DNA of 64,000 nt from Virgibacillus_N oceani_A (GCA_041521345.1 JBGOHB010000004.1), one strand, 5' to 3'. Positions 26,633 through 35,703 are shown, numbered from the stretch's first letter. A program made the numbers and translations. The notes: a model not told the origin generated them from the sequence alone.

Positions 26633-26798
26633 CTAACCAAATCCACCGCGACTTCTTGCGGCGTAGCTCAGAAGAACTCCGACATCCTACTGTCGGTGCG
26701 AACGTCTTTTTCGTTTCATTTGTTATGGTAATAGTCGCATTCTTATTCCCGCATTGGTACATGTATTTATAAATATCATACCTTTTGTTCATTGTCTG

Positions 26799-26915
26799 TT
26801 ACGTTATTGTCAACCATTTATTGTGATTGGGTCGGTGCTCCATTATGAACAGTACGAATTCCCAGCCAAAATCTTTACCGATTAATCTACTTCTTACATC
26901 AACAGGGAAATCCAT
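26799..26915 (-). CDS. Small ORF coupled to yebE-like gene
   Basis: A 38-residue frame MDFPVDVRSRLIGKDF...HNKWLTIT starts 13 bp after the yebE-like stop, with GAGGG five bases before the ATG. Position and RBS suggest it is translated, but I recognise no family. In B. subtilis a different short gene, yebG, lies between yebE and purE. Confidence 0.35.
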   Translation of the reverse strand: MDFPVDVRSRLIGKDFGWEFVLFIMEHRPNHNKWLTIT

Positions 26916-26928
26916 TAAATCCCTCTGT

Positions 26929-27546
26929 TTAAGTATTATCCTGTGATTCCAGTGCTTCAGAGGTTTGTTCGGGGTGCACCTGCCCAGCCTGCTTCCCTTT
27001 CTTCGGGTTCATCAACCTTCCCCGCCGCACCTGTTTCACCCAGAATCCGCCATGAATCTGCTTCGGCTCATATGCAATAATAAATGCTTTCGGATCAATT
27101 CCTTTGATGGTCTCATACAGCCTTAATTCATATTTTCTCGGCGTCAAAATTTGCATGGCCAACCTGTCACCTTCCATACCGTAAGCAAACCAGCTTGTTA
27201 CGCCGTACCCTTTTTCACGTAACTTCCGGGTAAATTCAATATCCGGATTGGAGGATATGACATTGACGGTGATATAGCCCAACGCCAGCTTGTCTTCAAT
27301 CTTTGTTCCAACAATGACTCCTGCACCAAAACCAAGTGCATAGGCTATAAGATTTTGAATTTCATTAAGATTGTCTAATACAAGCCCAAGACCAATAACA
27401 TATATAACAACTTCCACCATACCGACTGACGCCGCAATATAACGCCGGCCTTTTAACGTTAAGATCATCCGCATTGTAAAAAAGGAAACATAGCATACAT
27501 TAATAACAAATATGATAGTAACCATTACCAAAGCATTACTGAGCAA
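26929..27546 (-). CDS. yebE: UPF0316/DUF2179 membrane protein YebE
   Basis: A membrane protein with three N-terminal helices (to about residue 75) and a cytoplasmic DUF2179-like domain. Family blocks are RMILTLKGRRY, GLGLVLDNLNEIQNLIAYALGFG and LTPRKYEL. No function is established. I place the start at TTG 27546, giving 205 residues. The upstream extension to 27618 encodes an unrelated Lys/Cys-rich stretch and has no good RBS, but the choice is not certain. The gene lies between pbuG and purE as in B. subtilis. Confidence 0.88.
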   Translation of the reverse strand: MLSNALVMVTIIFVINVCYVSFFTMRMILTLKGRRYIAASVGMVEVVIYVIGLGLVLDNLNEIQNLIAYALGFGAGVIVGTKIEDKLALGYITVNVISSNPDIEFTRKLREKGYGVTSWFAYGMEGDRLAMQILTPRKYELRLYETIKGIDPKAFIIAYEPKQIHGGFWVKQVRRGRLMNPKKGKQAGQVHPEQTSEALESQDNT

Positions 27547-27719
27547 CTTAACCGCCTGCCTTTCCACCTTATTAGAGGCGTAACATTTGAAACATTTCCA
27601 CTTGTAATATGACAGCACTTACTATACAGCTGATTTCACAATGCTAATATTATTTTATGTCGCTCCTCTATACTTATATTCTATTCTGCTTCAGATTAAA
27701 AATTAGCACAAAATAACTA

Positions 27720-28430
27720 TTACTCATTCGGCCCAAACACACGCTTTTCAATAGAAGATTCCGTACCGCGCAGTCGTTTTTGCAGTCTCCGCTTCCAATT
27801 TGGCGCTAGTAGCTCACAAGTTGCAAGTTCTTCAGCGAGTCTTAAATCTTCTTTATAAATATGCATGACTTCATTGGCAGCCGCTATAGTCCACTGAGGA
27901 TACGGTCTTTCAATTAATTCAAAATCCGATGCTGCTTCTACATATCCTTCCTCTAACACACGAAAATACCAGCCCGTTCTGCCGCTATTTTGTATCCGGA
28001 GTGCTAAATCGATAATACGAAAACGTCGGGCAGGCTTCCAGCATGGCTGGCGCGGCTGTGATACCTGAATAATCGCCTCGCCTATTTTATATGTATCTCC
28101 AATACAAACCGAGTATTCGTCCATTTCCAGAACGGCAAAGTTTTCACCAAACCCGCCCATATCAATGGAATCCGTCTCCAGTTCTTTTTTCCAGTCCGTA
28201 TAATGTTTAATCGGGTAGGCAAACACTGCTTTTTCCGGACCCCCATGATTTTTTGTATCAGCTACTTCATCTCCGTTGAATCCTGTTTCAGACAGCCATA
28301 CCTTATCCTCAGTTTCACTTTTAAAAATTCCGCTTTTCCACGGTCTGTCCATTTTGTTTTCTGCATTATCTTTGCCGAGAACCTTCACTTTTCCGGTAAA
28401 TAATTTATGTACATGTGGTTCTTCCATCAT
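27720..28430 (-). CDS. MOSC domain protein
   Basis: A 236-residue protein of the MOSC (molybdenum cofactor sulfurase C-terminal) family, YiiM-like. The conserved cysteine that would carry sulfur lies in QPRQPCWKPARRF, and NHGGPEKAVFAYP matches the family. YiiM-type proteins use molybdenum cofactor and act on N-hydroxylated compounds such as 6-hydroxylaminopurine; the role here is inferred. Start ATG 28430 has GGAG 10 bases upstream, while the longer frame to 28532 overlaps the divergent msrA promoter region. Confidence 0.85.
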   Translation of the reverse strand: MMEEPHVHKLFTGKVKVLGKDNAENKMDRPWKSGIFKSETEDKVWLSETGFNGDEVADTKNHGGPEKAVFAYPIKHYTDWKKELETDSIDMGGFGENFAVLEMDEYSVCIGDTYKIGEAIIQVSQPRQPCWKPARRFRIIDLALRIQNSGRTGWYFRVLEEGYVEAASDFELIERPYPQWTIAAANEVMHIYKEDLRLAEELATCELLAPNWKRRLQKRLRGTESSIEKRVFGPNE

Positions 28431-28560
28431 TACATCAGCTCTCCATTTATGATATAGTATCTTTATTCTATTAAAAAATAGGGCATTCGCCAAGTCTTTA
28501 CGGGGTGCCTTTTTTACGCAATAAAATGACAATATTATACGATTTTCGGAGGGGAATATA

Positions 28561-29079
28561 ATGCAACTGAATAAAGCAACATTTGCCGGAGGATGTTTTT
28601 GGTGTATGGTGAAGCCATTTGACCAGTGGGATGGCGTTCATAAAGTTATTTCCGGTTACACTGGCGGGCACGCAGAGAATCCAACCTATGAAATAGTGAA
28701 AGAAGGTAACTCCGGCCATTATGAAGCGGTGGAGATCACGTATGACCCAGCAATTATCAGCTACGAGACGATTTTAAACATCTATTGGCAGCAAATCGAC
28801 CCTACAGATGATGGCGGGCAATTTCATGACCGGGGTGATTCCTACCGGACAGCCATTTTTTATCATACCGAGGAGCAGCAACAGGCAGCAGCACATACCA
28901 AAAAAGAACTGGAAGAAAGCGGTAAATTTAAAGAACCGATCGTTACAAAAATTTTGCCTGCCGATACCTTCTATCCTGCTGAAGATTATCATCAGGACTA
29001 TTATAAAAAGAACGAAAAGCAATACAAAGAAGACAGGGAAAAATCCGGCCGGGACGAATTTATTAAGTCAGTCTGGTGA
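28561..29079 (+). CDS. msrA: Peptide methionine sulfoxide reductase MsrA
   Basis: MsrA reduces the S-form of methionine sulfoxide in proteins. The 172-residue enzyme has the GGCFWC active site with catalytic Cys12, then GYTGGH and NPTYEIV, and the later DYHQDYY block. CMV replaces the more common CME. GGAGG lies before the ATG. Its 3' end overlaps the convergent gene at 29063 by 17 bp. Confidence 0.96.
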   Translation: MQLNKATFAGGCFWCMVKPFDQWDGVHKVISGYTGGHAENPTYEIVKEGNSGHYEAVEITYDPAIISYETILNIYWQQIDPTDDGGQFHDRGDSYRTAIFYHTEEQQQAAAHTKKELEESGKFKEPIVTKILPADTFYPAEDYHQDYYKKNEKQYKEDREKSGRDEFIKSVW

Positions 29080-29800
29080 ACCACGGGGACGGTTTTACAC
29101 ACGCGTTTATAAACGCCTCATAAATTTTTACTGAGGGCTGATCACCAATCGCTGAGGTTGCCTCTGGATGCCATTGCAGGCCAAGTACAAAAGGCAGTTC
29201 TTTGCTTTCAACAGCCTCGACGATACTGTCACTAGCTTTTCCGCTAATTTGAAAACCCTCCGGCACATCGCAATTTGCCTGGTGATGATAGCTGTTAATC
29301 TTAAACTTCTTTTCTCCTGTAACCCGGTGAAGCAGTGAATCTTTTTCCACAAACACGTAGTGCGACATGTGCTCCATCGGGGCTTTTTGTCTGTGTTGCA
29401 GAAGCTGTTTATCCATTTGCGCGTAAATATCCTGATACATATCCCCGCCTGCTGCTATGTTTAATGTCTGGCTCCCCCGGCAGACCCCGAGAATCGGTTT
29501 TTTTAATTTCATCAGCTTTTTCATTAATTTAATTTCCGATTGGTCGCGGGCAGGAATAATTGTGCCAAGACCCGGGTGCGGTTCTTCCCCAAACAAAGTC
29601 GGATCAATGTCATACCCGCCTGTAGCATATAACCCATCAATTTTGTATGCGATTTGCTTTACATCCTCGTCCTCAAGGAAGTAAGGTAAAATAATCGGCA
29701 TACCGCCGGCTTTTAGAATTGCTTTTATATTTCTGTTGTTAACGGTATAAACAGACTGGTCAATCTCCATAGATGCTGTAACACCTATTAATGGTTTCAT
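29063..29800 (-). CDS. Class-I amidotransferase-like hydrolase (peptidase C26)
   Basis: A 245-residue protein of the gamma-glutamyl-GABA hydrolase (PuuD-like) group. The nucleophile Cys107 lies in LGVCRGSQTLN and the His-Glu pair in LQWHPEA near residue 220. Such enzymes cleave gamma-glutamyl amides; the substrate here is unknown. The first ATG pair gives M1 or M2, and I use the second. The last dozen residues (VKPSPWFTRLT) are encoded by a GGGACGGTT-type dispersed repeat and run into msrA, so the C-terminus looks extended by repeat insertion. Confidence 0.88.
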   Translation of the reverse strand: MKPLIGVTASMEIDQSVYTVNNRNIKAILKAGGMPIILPYFLEDEDVKQIAYKIDGLYATGGYDIDPTLFGEEPHPGLGTIIPARDQSEIKLMKKLMKLKKPILGVCRGSQTLNIAAGGDMYQDIYAQMDKQLLQHRQKAPMEHMSHYVFVEKDSLLHRVTGEKKFKINSYHHQANCDVPEGFQISGKASDSIVEAVESKELPFVLGLQWHPEATSAIGDQPSVKIYEAFINACVKPSPWFTRLT

Positions 29801-29881
29801 CATAATTCCCCCTGCATGACAGTATATTTTAACATCAGTTTATACGTACCTTAATGATCTGTCTAGAATAAAAAGAATTTG

Positions 29882-29910
29882 TTACTGTTTCTCTTCAAAA
29901 GTGCTATAGT
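29882..29910 (+). promoter_or_regulatory. Promoter of MFS gene
   Basis: TTACTG, a 17-bp spacer and an extended -10 TGC-TATAGT lie 36 bp before the start of the MFS gene. Confidence 0.5.
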
Positions 29911-29945
29911 TGGAGGGAGACTTTTAAGTTAGAGGAGAACCTATA

Positions 29946-31115
29946 TTGATAAAGAAAGATTCTTTAGTACCATTAAAAATGCTGTTGTTCAGCTTTCATG
30001 CATCAAATACCATCATTCTCAGTTTTCTTCCATTATATTTGGACTTCAGAGGACTGAATGAAACAGAAATCGGCTGGGTGCTGGCTATCGGCCCACTCGC
30101 TTCCATCTTTGCTCAGCCATTTTTCGGGTTTTTAAGCGATAAATATAAAACCGTAAAATGGATCTTACTTGTTTGTGTTATCGGACTATTAATTTTCAGT
30201 ACACTTTTCTTCCAAATGAACACGCTCCTGTCCATTATGCTTATGGGTTCTGTTTTTTATTTTTTTACTACACCTATTGGTGCATTAGGCGACAGTCTTG
30301 CACAGCGGCGCGCAGATGAACTTGAGATTTCCTTTGGAACAATCCGGATGTGGGGATCTGTAGGTTTTGCAACATCTGCTCTTATTGTAGGGGAAATTTT
30401 GGCCAGAGCTGGCATTGAATATATGATCCTGCCCTACTTATTCTTTGGCACACTGGCACTTTTGGTCGTTTTCCGTTTAAAGGACGTCAAAGTTGAATCC
30501 GTCCCAGTACAATTTAAGGATATTGGAAAAATAGTTAAAAATAAACCTTTTATTGTTTTCTTATTATTAATCATGTTTTTAACGATTACCCACCGCGCAA
30601 ATGACAGTTATATGGGGCTTTATATCGCCAGGCTTGGCGGGTCGGAAGGTTTAGTGGGGCTGGCGTGGTTTGTTGGTGTAATGGCTGAAGCTCTTGTATT
30701 TGCATTTGCAGGGTTTTGGTTTAGACGGTTTAAGCCTATGGTTTTTATAATTGCAGCGGGCGCTATCTACAGTCTGCGTTGGTTTATCTATGGCTGGGCA
30801 GATGATCCGATGTACATAGTTGCAATGCAATTTTTACATGGTCTCACATTTGGCGTGTTTTACTTAGCAGCATTTTCCTATGTGACAAGACTTATTCCAA
30901 AGCTATTACAAGCTACAGGTCATCTGGTGTTTTTTGCTACGTTCTTTGGAGTTTCGGGAATTATCGGCTCGCTGGCAGGCGGGAAAATTATCGATACATT
31001 CAACGGAGGCGTGCTTTATTACAGCATGGGTACACTTGCGGCAACTGGCACGGTTTTGTTGACTGTATTTCATGTGCTTTCCTATCGAAAGGGCTTGACC
31101 GCTGGAAACAGGTAA
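29946..31115 (+). CDS. MFS transporter (MFS_1-like)
   Basis: A 389-residue, about 12-helix transporter. The N-terminal half has LPLYLDFRGLNETEIGW and the loop-2 motif GFLSDKYKTVKW; FGTIRMWGSVGFATS follows helix 4. This pattern fits the MFS_1-like group that includes nucleoside and phenylpropionate-type carriers, but the substrate is unknown. It starts with TTG, GGAG 8 bases upstream. It is monocistronic and closed by the inverted repeat at 31125. Confidence 0.85.
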   Translation: MIKKDSLVPLKMLLFSFHASNTIILSFLPLYLDFRGLNETEIGWVLAIGPLASIFAQPFFGFLSDKYKTVKWILLVCVIGLLIFSTLFFQMNTLLSIMLMGSVFYFFTTPIGALGDSLAQRRADELEISFGTIRMWGSVGFATSALIVGEILARAGIEYMILPYLFFGTLALLVVFRLKDVKVESVPVQFKDIGKIVKNKPFIVFLLLIMFLTITHRANDSYMGLYIARLGGSEGLVGLAWFVGVMAEALVFAFAGFWFRRFKPMVFIIAAGAIYSLRWFIYGWADDPMYIVAMQFLHGLTFGVFYLAAFSYVTRLIPKLLQATGHLVFFATFFGVSGIIGSLAGGKIIDTFNGGVLYYSMGTLAATGTVLLTVFHVLSYRKGLTAGNR

Positions 31116-31124
31116 ATATACAAC

Positions 31125-31183
31125 AAAAGGACGGTTCTCGTGTTATGACATTTTCTGCCACAACATGAGAACCGTCCCTTTGT
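31125..31183. terminator. Bidirectional terminator with GGACGGTTCTC arms
   Basis: AAAGGACGGTTCTCGTGTT and its near-perfect complement AACATGAGAACCGTCCCTTT flank a 17-base loop between the convergent MFS and pbuG genes. The arms are another copy of the GGGACGGTT dispersed repeat, here serving as a two-way terminator. Confidence 0.75.
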
Positions 31184-31187
31184 TTCA

Positions 31188-32492
31188 CTAACTCAAAAAC
31201 ATAAAATACAACACAAACACCACAAACAATCCGTAAATCACCGGATGTATCTCTTTTGCCCGACCTTTCAAAACCATGGTGATCGGATAGAAAATAAATC
31301 CAATCGCAATTCCTGTTGCAATACTATAGGTTAATGGCATGGTTGCCACAGTTAAAAAGGCTGGTACGGCAATTTCAAATCGATCCCATTCAATATCTTT
31401 CAAAGCTGTTGCCATTAAGACACCCACGATAATCAATGCCGGAGCAGTTACTTCAGAAGTAATCACGCTCAAGAGTGGGGAGAAAAATATGGCTAACAGG
31501 AAAAAACCAGCAGTAACAACAGATGCAAAGCCCGAACGAGCACCAGCACCAACTCCGGATGATGATTCTACAAAGGACGTTGTTGTAGATGTTCCAACCG
31601 TTGCACCGATCACCGTAGCTGCCGAATCGGCAAATAGCGCCTTCCCTGCACGTGGAAGCCTATTGTTTTTCACTAATCCCGCTTGTCTGGCAACACCGAC
31701 AAGGGTGCCTGCTGTATCAAAAAAATCGACAAAAAGGAATGTCAATATAACAACCAGCATCTGCATAGTAAAAATATCACCAAAATGCAGGAATGCCTGA
31801 CCAAAGGTTGGCGCAAGACTCGGAACGCTGCCTACAATACCACTGATACCTTGCGGAGGCTGTATTAAGCCAACAACCATACCTGCAATGGCGGTTACAA
31901 TCATACCGTAAAATATGCCGCCTTTAATACCAAGAGTCATCAGAATAACAGAAATAACAAGACCAAAAATGGCCAGCAACACTGATGGCGAGGTTATATC
32001 ACCAAGAGCAAGCAATGTTGCTTCGTCAGCAACGATAATTTGCGCATTTTGAAAACCGATAAACGCAATGAATAAACCTATCCCTGCACCTACCGCCAAT
32101 TTCAGATTAGCAGGAATAGCATTGATGATTTTTTCCCTGAGACCGGATAACGTAAAAAATATAAAAATAATACCTGAAGCAAGCACACCGGCAAGCGCTG
32201 TTTCCCAAGGGATTCCATAGCCAATGACTACCGTATAGGCAAAAAATGCGTTTAGACCCATCCCCGGCGCAAGTCCAATCGGATATTTTGCCAACACACC
32301 CATAATAAGTGTACCTGCAGCAGCTGCAATGGCAGTTGCTGCAAACACTGCACCCTCATCCATGCCTGTTTCACTCAGCATCGAGGGATTCACAAACAGA
32401 ATATAAGCCATAGCCAAAAAGGTTGTCATCCCGCCCATAAACTCTGATTTATAATTCGTGCCTAATTCTTCAAACTGAAAATACTTTTTCAA
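31188..32492 (-). CDS. pbuG: Guanine/hypoxanthine permease PbuG
   Basis: A 434-residue purine:proton symporter of the NCS2/AzgA group with about 13 membrane segments. Typical blocks are GGMTTFLAMAYILFVNP, GMGLNAFFAYTVV and the DSAATVIGATVGTSTTTSF region in helix 10. The start is TTG at 32492, preceded by GGGGGGAG. The ATG at 32528 lies inside the leader terminator and cannot be the normal start. Controlled by a guanine riboswitch and PurBoxes, so co-regulated with purine synthesis. pbuG precedes yebE and purE in B. subtilis too. Confidence 0.95.
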   Translation of the reverse strand: MKKYFQFEELGTNYKSEFMGGMTTFLAMAYILFVNPSMLSETGMDEGAVFAATAIAAAAGTLIMGVLAKYPIGLAPGMGLNAFFAYTVVIGYGIPWETALAGVLASGIIFIFFTLSGLREKIINAIPANLKLAVGAGIGLFIAFIGFQNAQIIVADEATLLALGDITSPSVLLAIFGLVISVILMTLGIKGGIFYGMIVTAIAGMVVGLIQPPQGISGIVGSVPSLAPTFGQAFLHFGDIFTMQMLVVILTFLFVDFFDTAGTLVGVARQAGLVKNNRLPRAGKALFADSAATVIGATVGTSTTTSFVESSSGVGAGARSGFASVVTAGFFLLAIFFSPLLSVITSEVTAPALIIVGVLMATALKDIEWDRFEIAVPAFLTVATMPLTYSIATGIAIGFIFYPITMVLKGRAKEIHPVIYGLFVVFVLYFMFLS

Positions 32493-32526
32493 TGCTCTCC
32501 CCCCTTGAATTATTCCTTTAAAATGC

Positions 32527-32561
32527 AAAAAAGCACTCTTGGCACAATGCCAAAAGCGCTA
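32527..32561 (-). terminator. Riboswitch terminator before pbuG
   Basis: Minus-strand GCGCTTTTGGCA-TTG-TGCCAAGAGTGC followed by TTTTTT lies 35 bases before the pbuG TTG start. Confidence 0.85.
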
Positions 32562-32650
32562 CAATACTACAACAGAAATAAGTAATCGGAAAAAGAAAAC
32601 AGTTATCCCTTATAAAAGAATAACCATGATCCACTATTATTACCGTATCC

Positions 32651-32717
32651 TGCGTAGTTAGACCATTTACGGCGGTCCGGTAGAGACTTTGGGCCATATT
32701 CCCGAAATTATACGCAT
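32651..32717 (-). promoter_or_regulatory. Guanine-type purine riboswitch, pbuG leader
   Basis: P1 TGCGTA/TACGCA, the core GGGAATATGGCCC and J2/3 GTCTCTACC are present. One base differs from the usual GTTTCTACC at a tolerated site. The specificity base is C (TAACTACGCA), indicating guanine. Together with the terminator downstream this is an OFF switch. Confidence 0.93.
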
Positions 32718-32736
32718 TCCTATGAAACTGTAATCA

Positions 32737-32765
32737 ACTTTACTATTTTTCTTATAAAATGTCAA
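32737..32765 (-). promoter_or_regulatory. pbuG promoter
   Basis: Minus-strand TTGACA (32760-32765), 17 bp and TAAAGT (32737-32742) precede the aptamer. Confidence 0.75.
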
Positions 32766-32767
32766 CA

Positions 32768-32812
32768 GGACACGAACGTTAGATTGCTTGATAAGGATAA
32801 CGTTCGTATTAA
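32768..32812. promoter_or_regulatory. Pair of inverted PurBoxes upstream of pbuG
   Basis: GGACACGAACGTTA (32768-32781) and, inverted, AACGTTCGTATTAA (32799-32812) share the CGAACGTTA core. They are spaced as at purE, so PurR control is expected. The rest of 32813-33058 shows nothing I can support. Confidence 0.75.
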
Positions 32813-33058
32813 GTTTTTGTGCACACATTGTTTTAAAACATTATTAGCATTCATTTTACTGGAATTGCCATTTATCCAAAAAATGTATAATGTATATTTA
32901 GTTCTTTTTTATTACGACTGGTTCTCGCCATGTGTGTCCTTTACAATTTTGGTCAAATTCTTTTTGGCATACACTCCCCTGTGAATTTCTACATACTGCT
33001 CATTACAATATATATTACTACATAGTTCTTTACCGGTAAAAGCATGTATGGTGGATGG

Positions 33059-33889
33059 TTACTCTCTACTGCCTATCGGACTCCTGCAAATCCCTATTGG
33101 TACACCCTTCTGATTAATAACTTTTTTCAGGTTCACAATAGCATTCCCTTGATAAACCTGTTCTATCGTAAGCTCAATCTTTTCCATTTCTTGTTCATTC
33201 AATTGTCGCTTTAGAAGCAGTTTATTAAACCATTGACTAATATCAAATGGAACAATATTTCCGGCAATAGAAGATAGCCGATTATAACCATATGATACTT
33301 TTTCTTCTAATTCCACTTCTCCTCCGGCATAATAGTAAAAATGATCTCTATGCAGGTCATTTTTTATTCTCTCCATCTTTTCTTTGTTACCCGCATCTTT
33401 TATTCCAATCACTAATTCTTTCTTACTTAACCGAATAATGCTTTTAACCGACAAATCAAATCCGGTTCTTTTTGGATTATTGTATAAAATAACAGGTTTA
33501 TTACTTCGTTGTATAATTCTTTCCGAATAGGCGACAGCTTCATCTTGTGACGGTATAACATACGGCGGATAGCCAAGCATGATACCTGATACTTTAGTAT
33601 CACGAATCTTTTCAGCCAATGCTTCCGCCTCCTTCTGTCTAATGGAAGCTACACCAAAAATAATTTCCATATTATTTATAAGTTTATTTTCTTGTTCTAA
33701 ACCATGTATTATATTCATTTTTTCCTGGAGATTTAGACTATGCTGTTCTCCAGTAGTCCCCGAAACGAGAACGGATTTTACTCCTTTTTCATACAAATTT
33801 CTTATATGGTTAATTGTCCCCTGAACATTTAAAGACTCGTCCTCAAAAAAAGCTGTTGGCACTGCAATATGAACTTTTTCTTTAAGCAT
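33059..33889 (-). CDS. DapA/NanA-family aldolase
   Basis: A 276-residue TIM-barrel of the dihydrodipicolinate synthase/N-acetylneuraminate lyase family. SGTTGEQHSL (substrate carboxylate binding), VILYNNPKRTG (catalytic Tyr) and VIGIKDAGN (Schiff-base Lys) are all present, so it should be active on a pyruvate-type donor. It is shorter than the usual 290-300, and the second substrate is unknown. ATG 33889 is preferred because AAGGTGG lies 8 bases upstream; the frame is open back to 33937. It stands alone, without lysine or sialic acid genes nearby. Confidence 0.82.
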   Translation of the reverse strand: MLKEKVHIAVPTAFFEDESLNVQGTINHIRNLYEKGVKSVLVSGTTGEQHSLNLQEKMNIIHGLEQENKLINNMEIIFGVASIRQKEAEALAEKIRDTKVSGIMLGYPPYVIPSQDEAVAYSERIIQRSNKPVILYNNPKRTGFDLSVKSIIRLSKKELVIGIKDAGNKEKMERIKNDLHRDHFYYYAGGEVELEEKVSYGYNRLSSIAGNIVPFDISQWFNKLLLKRQLNEQEMEKIELTIEQVYQGNAIVNLKKVINQKGVPIGICRSPIGSRE

Positions 33890-34138
33890 TCTGTTGTCCA
33901 CCTTCATCCTTTTTATTTGGTTAATCTGTCTGTTCATTTAAGTATAATTTGACTATATTTTATTACGACAATTAGACTCATAGCATTATTTCTAAATTCC
34001 CATTAAATTGGCTTCTTTAACAAAATAAATTTTAGTTCAACGCTGTAAGTGAATACGACATTATCAAGGTGTTAAAAACAACTTTCACTAAGATCCTGAG
34101 AAGTAATACGGAATAATGTCTGAATAAATATACTTTAT

Positions 34139-35266
34139 TTATTCCAGTGCCTGTAACAGATCTTCTTTAAGATCATCCACATTCTCAATACCAATAGACA
34201 AACGTAATAGATTTGGTGGTGCCATTGTTTTGTTTTTTTCCACTGAAGCACGGTGCTCAATGAGACTATGGGTTCCACCTAAGCTTGTTGCACGTACAAA
34301 TATTTGTACCTTCGCAGCAACAGCCATTGCTTCAGCCTGTCCACCTTTAACCTGAAAGGATAACATACCGCCAAAAGAGCTCATCTGCTTTGCCGCAATA
34401 TGATGTCCTGTATGGTCAGCAAGGCCTGGATAATGAACAGCTTCAACTTTGGAATGTTGTTTCAGGAAATCTGCAATTTGCTCAGCGTTTGAACAATGAA
34501 CCATCATGCGAGGAGCAAGTGATTGCACACCGCGCAGTGCTAGCCAACAATCAAAAGGGGAAGGTACTGCACCTTTTGATTGCTGCCACGCTCGCAAGTT
34601 CGTCAACATCGGATTATCTGACTTTGCGACAACCGCACCAATCATTAAATCACTATGGCCACCTAAATATTTCGTCACCGAATGAAGCGAAAAATCTGCC
34701 CCAAAGGTAAAAGGACGCTGCAGAACCGGGGTTGCCCACGTATTATCAACGGCAGTGTAAGCTCCAGCCCGCTGTGCCAGCTTCACAATAGCTTCAATAT
34801 CTGTAACCTTCACGAGCGGATTAGATGGTGTCTCCATCCAAACAAGACCAGCAGGGGCACTGTCTATCACTCTTTTAACCTCTTCAAGATCTGTCATGTC
34901 AACAACGGCAATATCAAATCTTGATTTAATGTCCGTTTCTGAAAGAAGAGAACGAATACCAAAATACATATCATCCGGCATAATAATCCGACGTGGTTTA
35001 TCAGCAGGGAGTGACTCGATTAATGACGTAATTGCTGCCATCCCTGATGCATAAGTGACACAATCATACCCGTCTTCAAGCGATGTAAGGCATTCCTCAA
35101 GTGCTCGACGATTAGGATTATCTCCACGACTATAGATGAATTCATTTGGGTACGATCCATCCGCATCCCGTTCGTATGTAGTAGAGAGGTGAAGCGGCGT
35201 GGTCACTGCTCCAGTTGAAGGATCAACCCGCCGTCCAGCGTGAACTGCCTTTGTTTCAAAACGCAT
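34139..35266 (-). CDS. Cys/Met metabolism PLP-dependent enzyme
   Basis: A 375-residue member of the cystathionine gamma-synthase/lyase family. The N-terminal KAVHAGRRVDPSTGAV, the YSRGDNPNRRALEECL phosphate-binding block and the PLP lysine in LHSVTKYLGGHSD (about residue 200) are intact. Such enzymes make or break cystathionine or act as methionine gamma-lyase, and sequence alone does not decide. GAGG lies 7 bases before the ATG. No T-box or SAM riboswitch was found upstream. Confidence 0.88.
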   Translation of the reverse strand: MRFETKAVHAGRRVDPSTGAVTTPLHLSTTYERDADGSYPNEFIYSRGDNPNRRALEECLTSLEDGYDCVTYASGMAAITSLIESLPADKPRRIIMPDDMYFGIRSLLSETDIKSRFDIAVVDMTDLEEVKRVIDSAPAGLVWMETPSNPLVKVTDIEAIVKLAQRAGAYTAVDNTWATPVLQRPFTFGADFSLHSVTKYLGGHSDLMIGAVVAKSDNPMLTNLRAWQQSKGAVPSPFDCWLALRGVQSLAPRMMVHCSNAEQIADFLKQHSKVEAVHYPGLADHTGHHIAAKQMSSFGGMLSFQVKGGQAEAMAVAAKVQIFVRATSLGGTHSLIEHRASVEKNKTMAPPNLLRLSIGIENVDDLKEDLLQALE

Positions 35267-35296
35267 AATTATTCCTCGCTTTCATAATCTGTTTTA

Positions 35297-35405
35297 TTGA
35301 CTACCATTTAATGAAATACTATGGCAACGCCTGCTTGCATTGGTATATACCGTCGCCTTGCTTCTTTATTCAGGTGTCATATTATTGGCTGCCCAAGGTG
35401 CCTAA
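35297..35405 (+). pseudogene. Possible membrane-protein 3' relic
   Basis: In the 437-bp gap before the TetR gene, one plus-strand frame ends ...LLALVYTVALLLYSGVILLA...QGA-stop. It reads like the last helix of a transporter. There is no start or RBS. Offered with low confidence; the rest of the gap holds a possible TTGATT-17-TATTGT promoter for the TetR gene. Confidence 0.25.
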
Positions 35406-35703
35406 ACAAACCAACTTAATTCTAATCAAATTTATATTAAAAGATCAAGCACCTCATAAGTGATCATAACATATAGTGGCAACTTCAGTGATCGGTTTCT
35501 ATCATGTTGCAGACCGGCATTAGAATTACCATATATATAACTATTATTCCACCAGTTATTCTCAAGTCAGCCAGTAAATTTTTTGTACAACCTTTGATAA
35601 ACACTATTATTGATTGTATATAAATGCTGTGTTATTGTATTCCCTGTGACTCTATGGATACTAAATGTAAATCATTAGTCAAAGCTGGAGTGAATACATA
35701 GTC

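Noticed and set aside
32784..32984. 66-residue plus-strand frame
   Set aside because: AT-rich, no RBS, overlaps the PurBox region; no protein character beyond Phe/Leu runs.
35267..35703. SAM or T-box riboswitch upstream of the Cys/Met PLP gene
   Set aside because: Searched by eye for the GAGGG...GGCAACC and AGGGTGG hallmarks; none were found in the leader.
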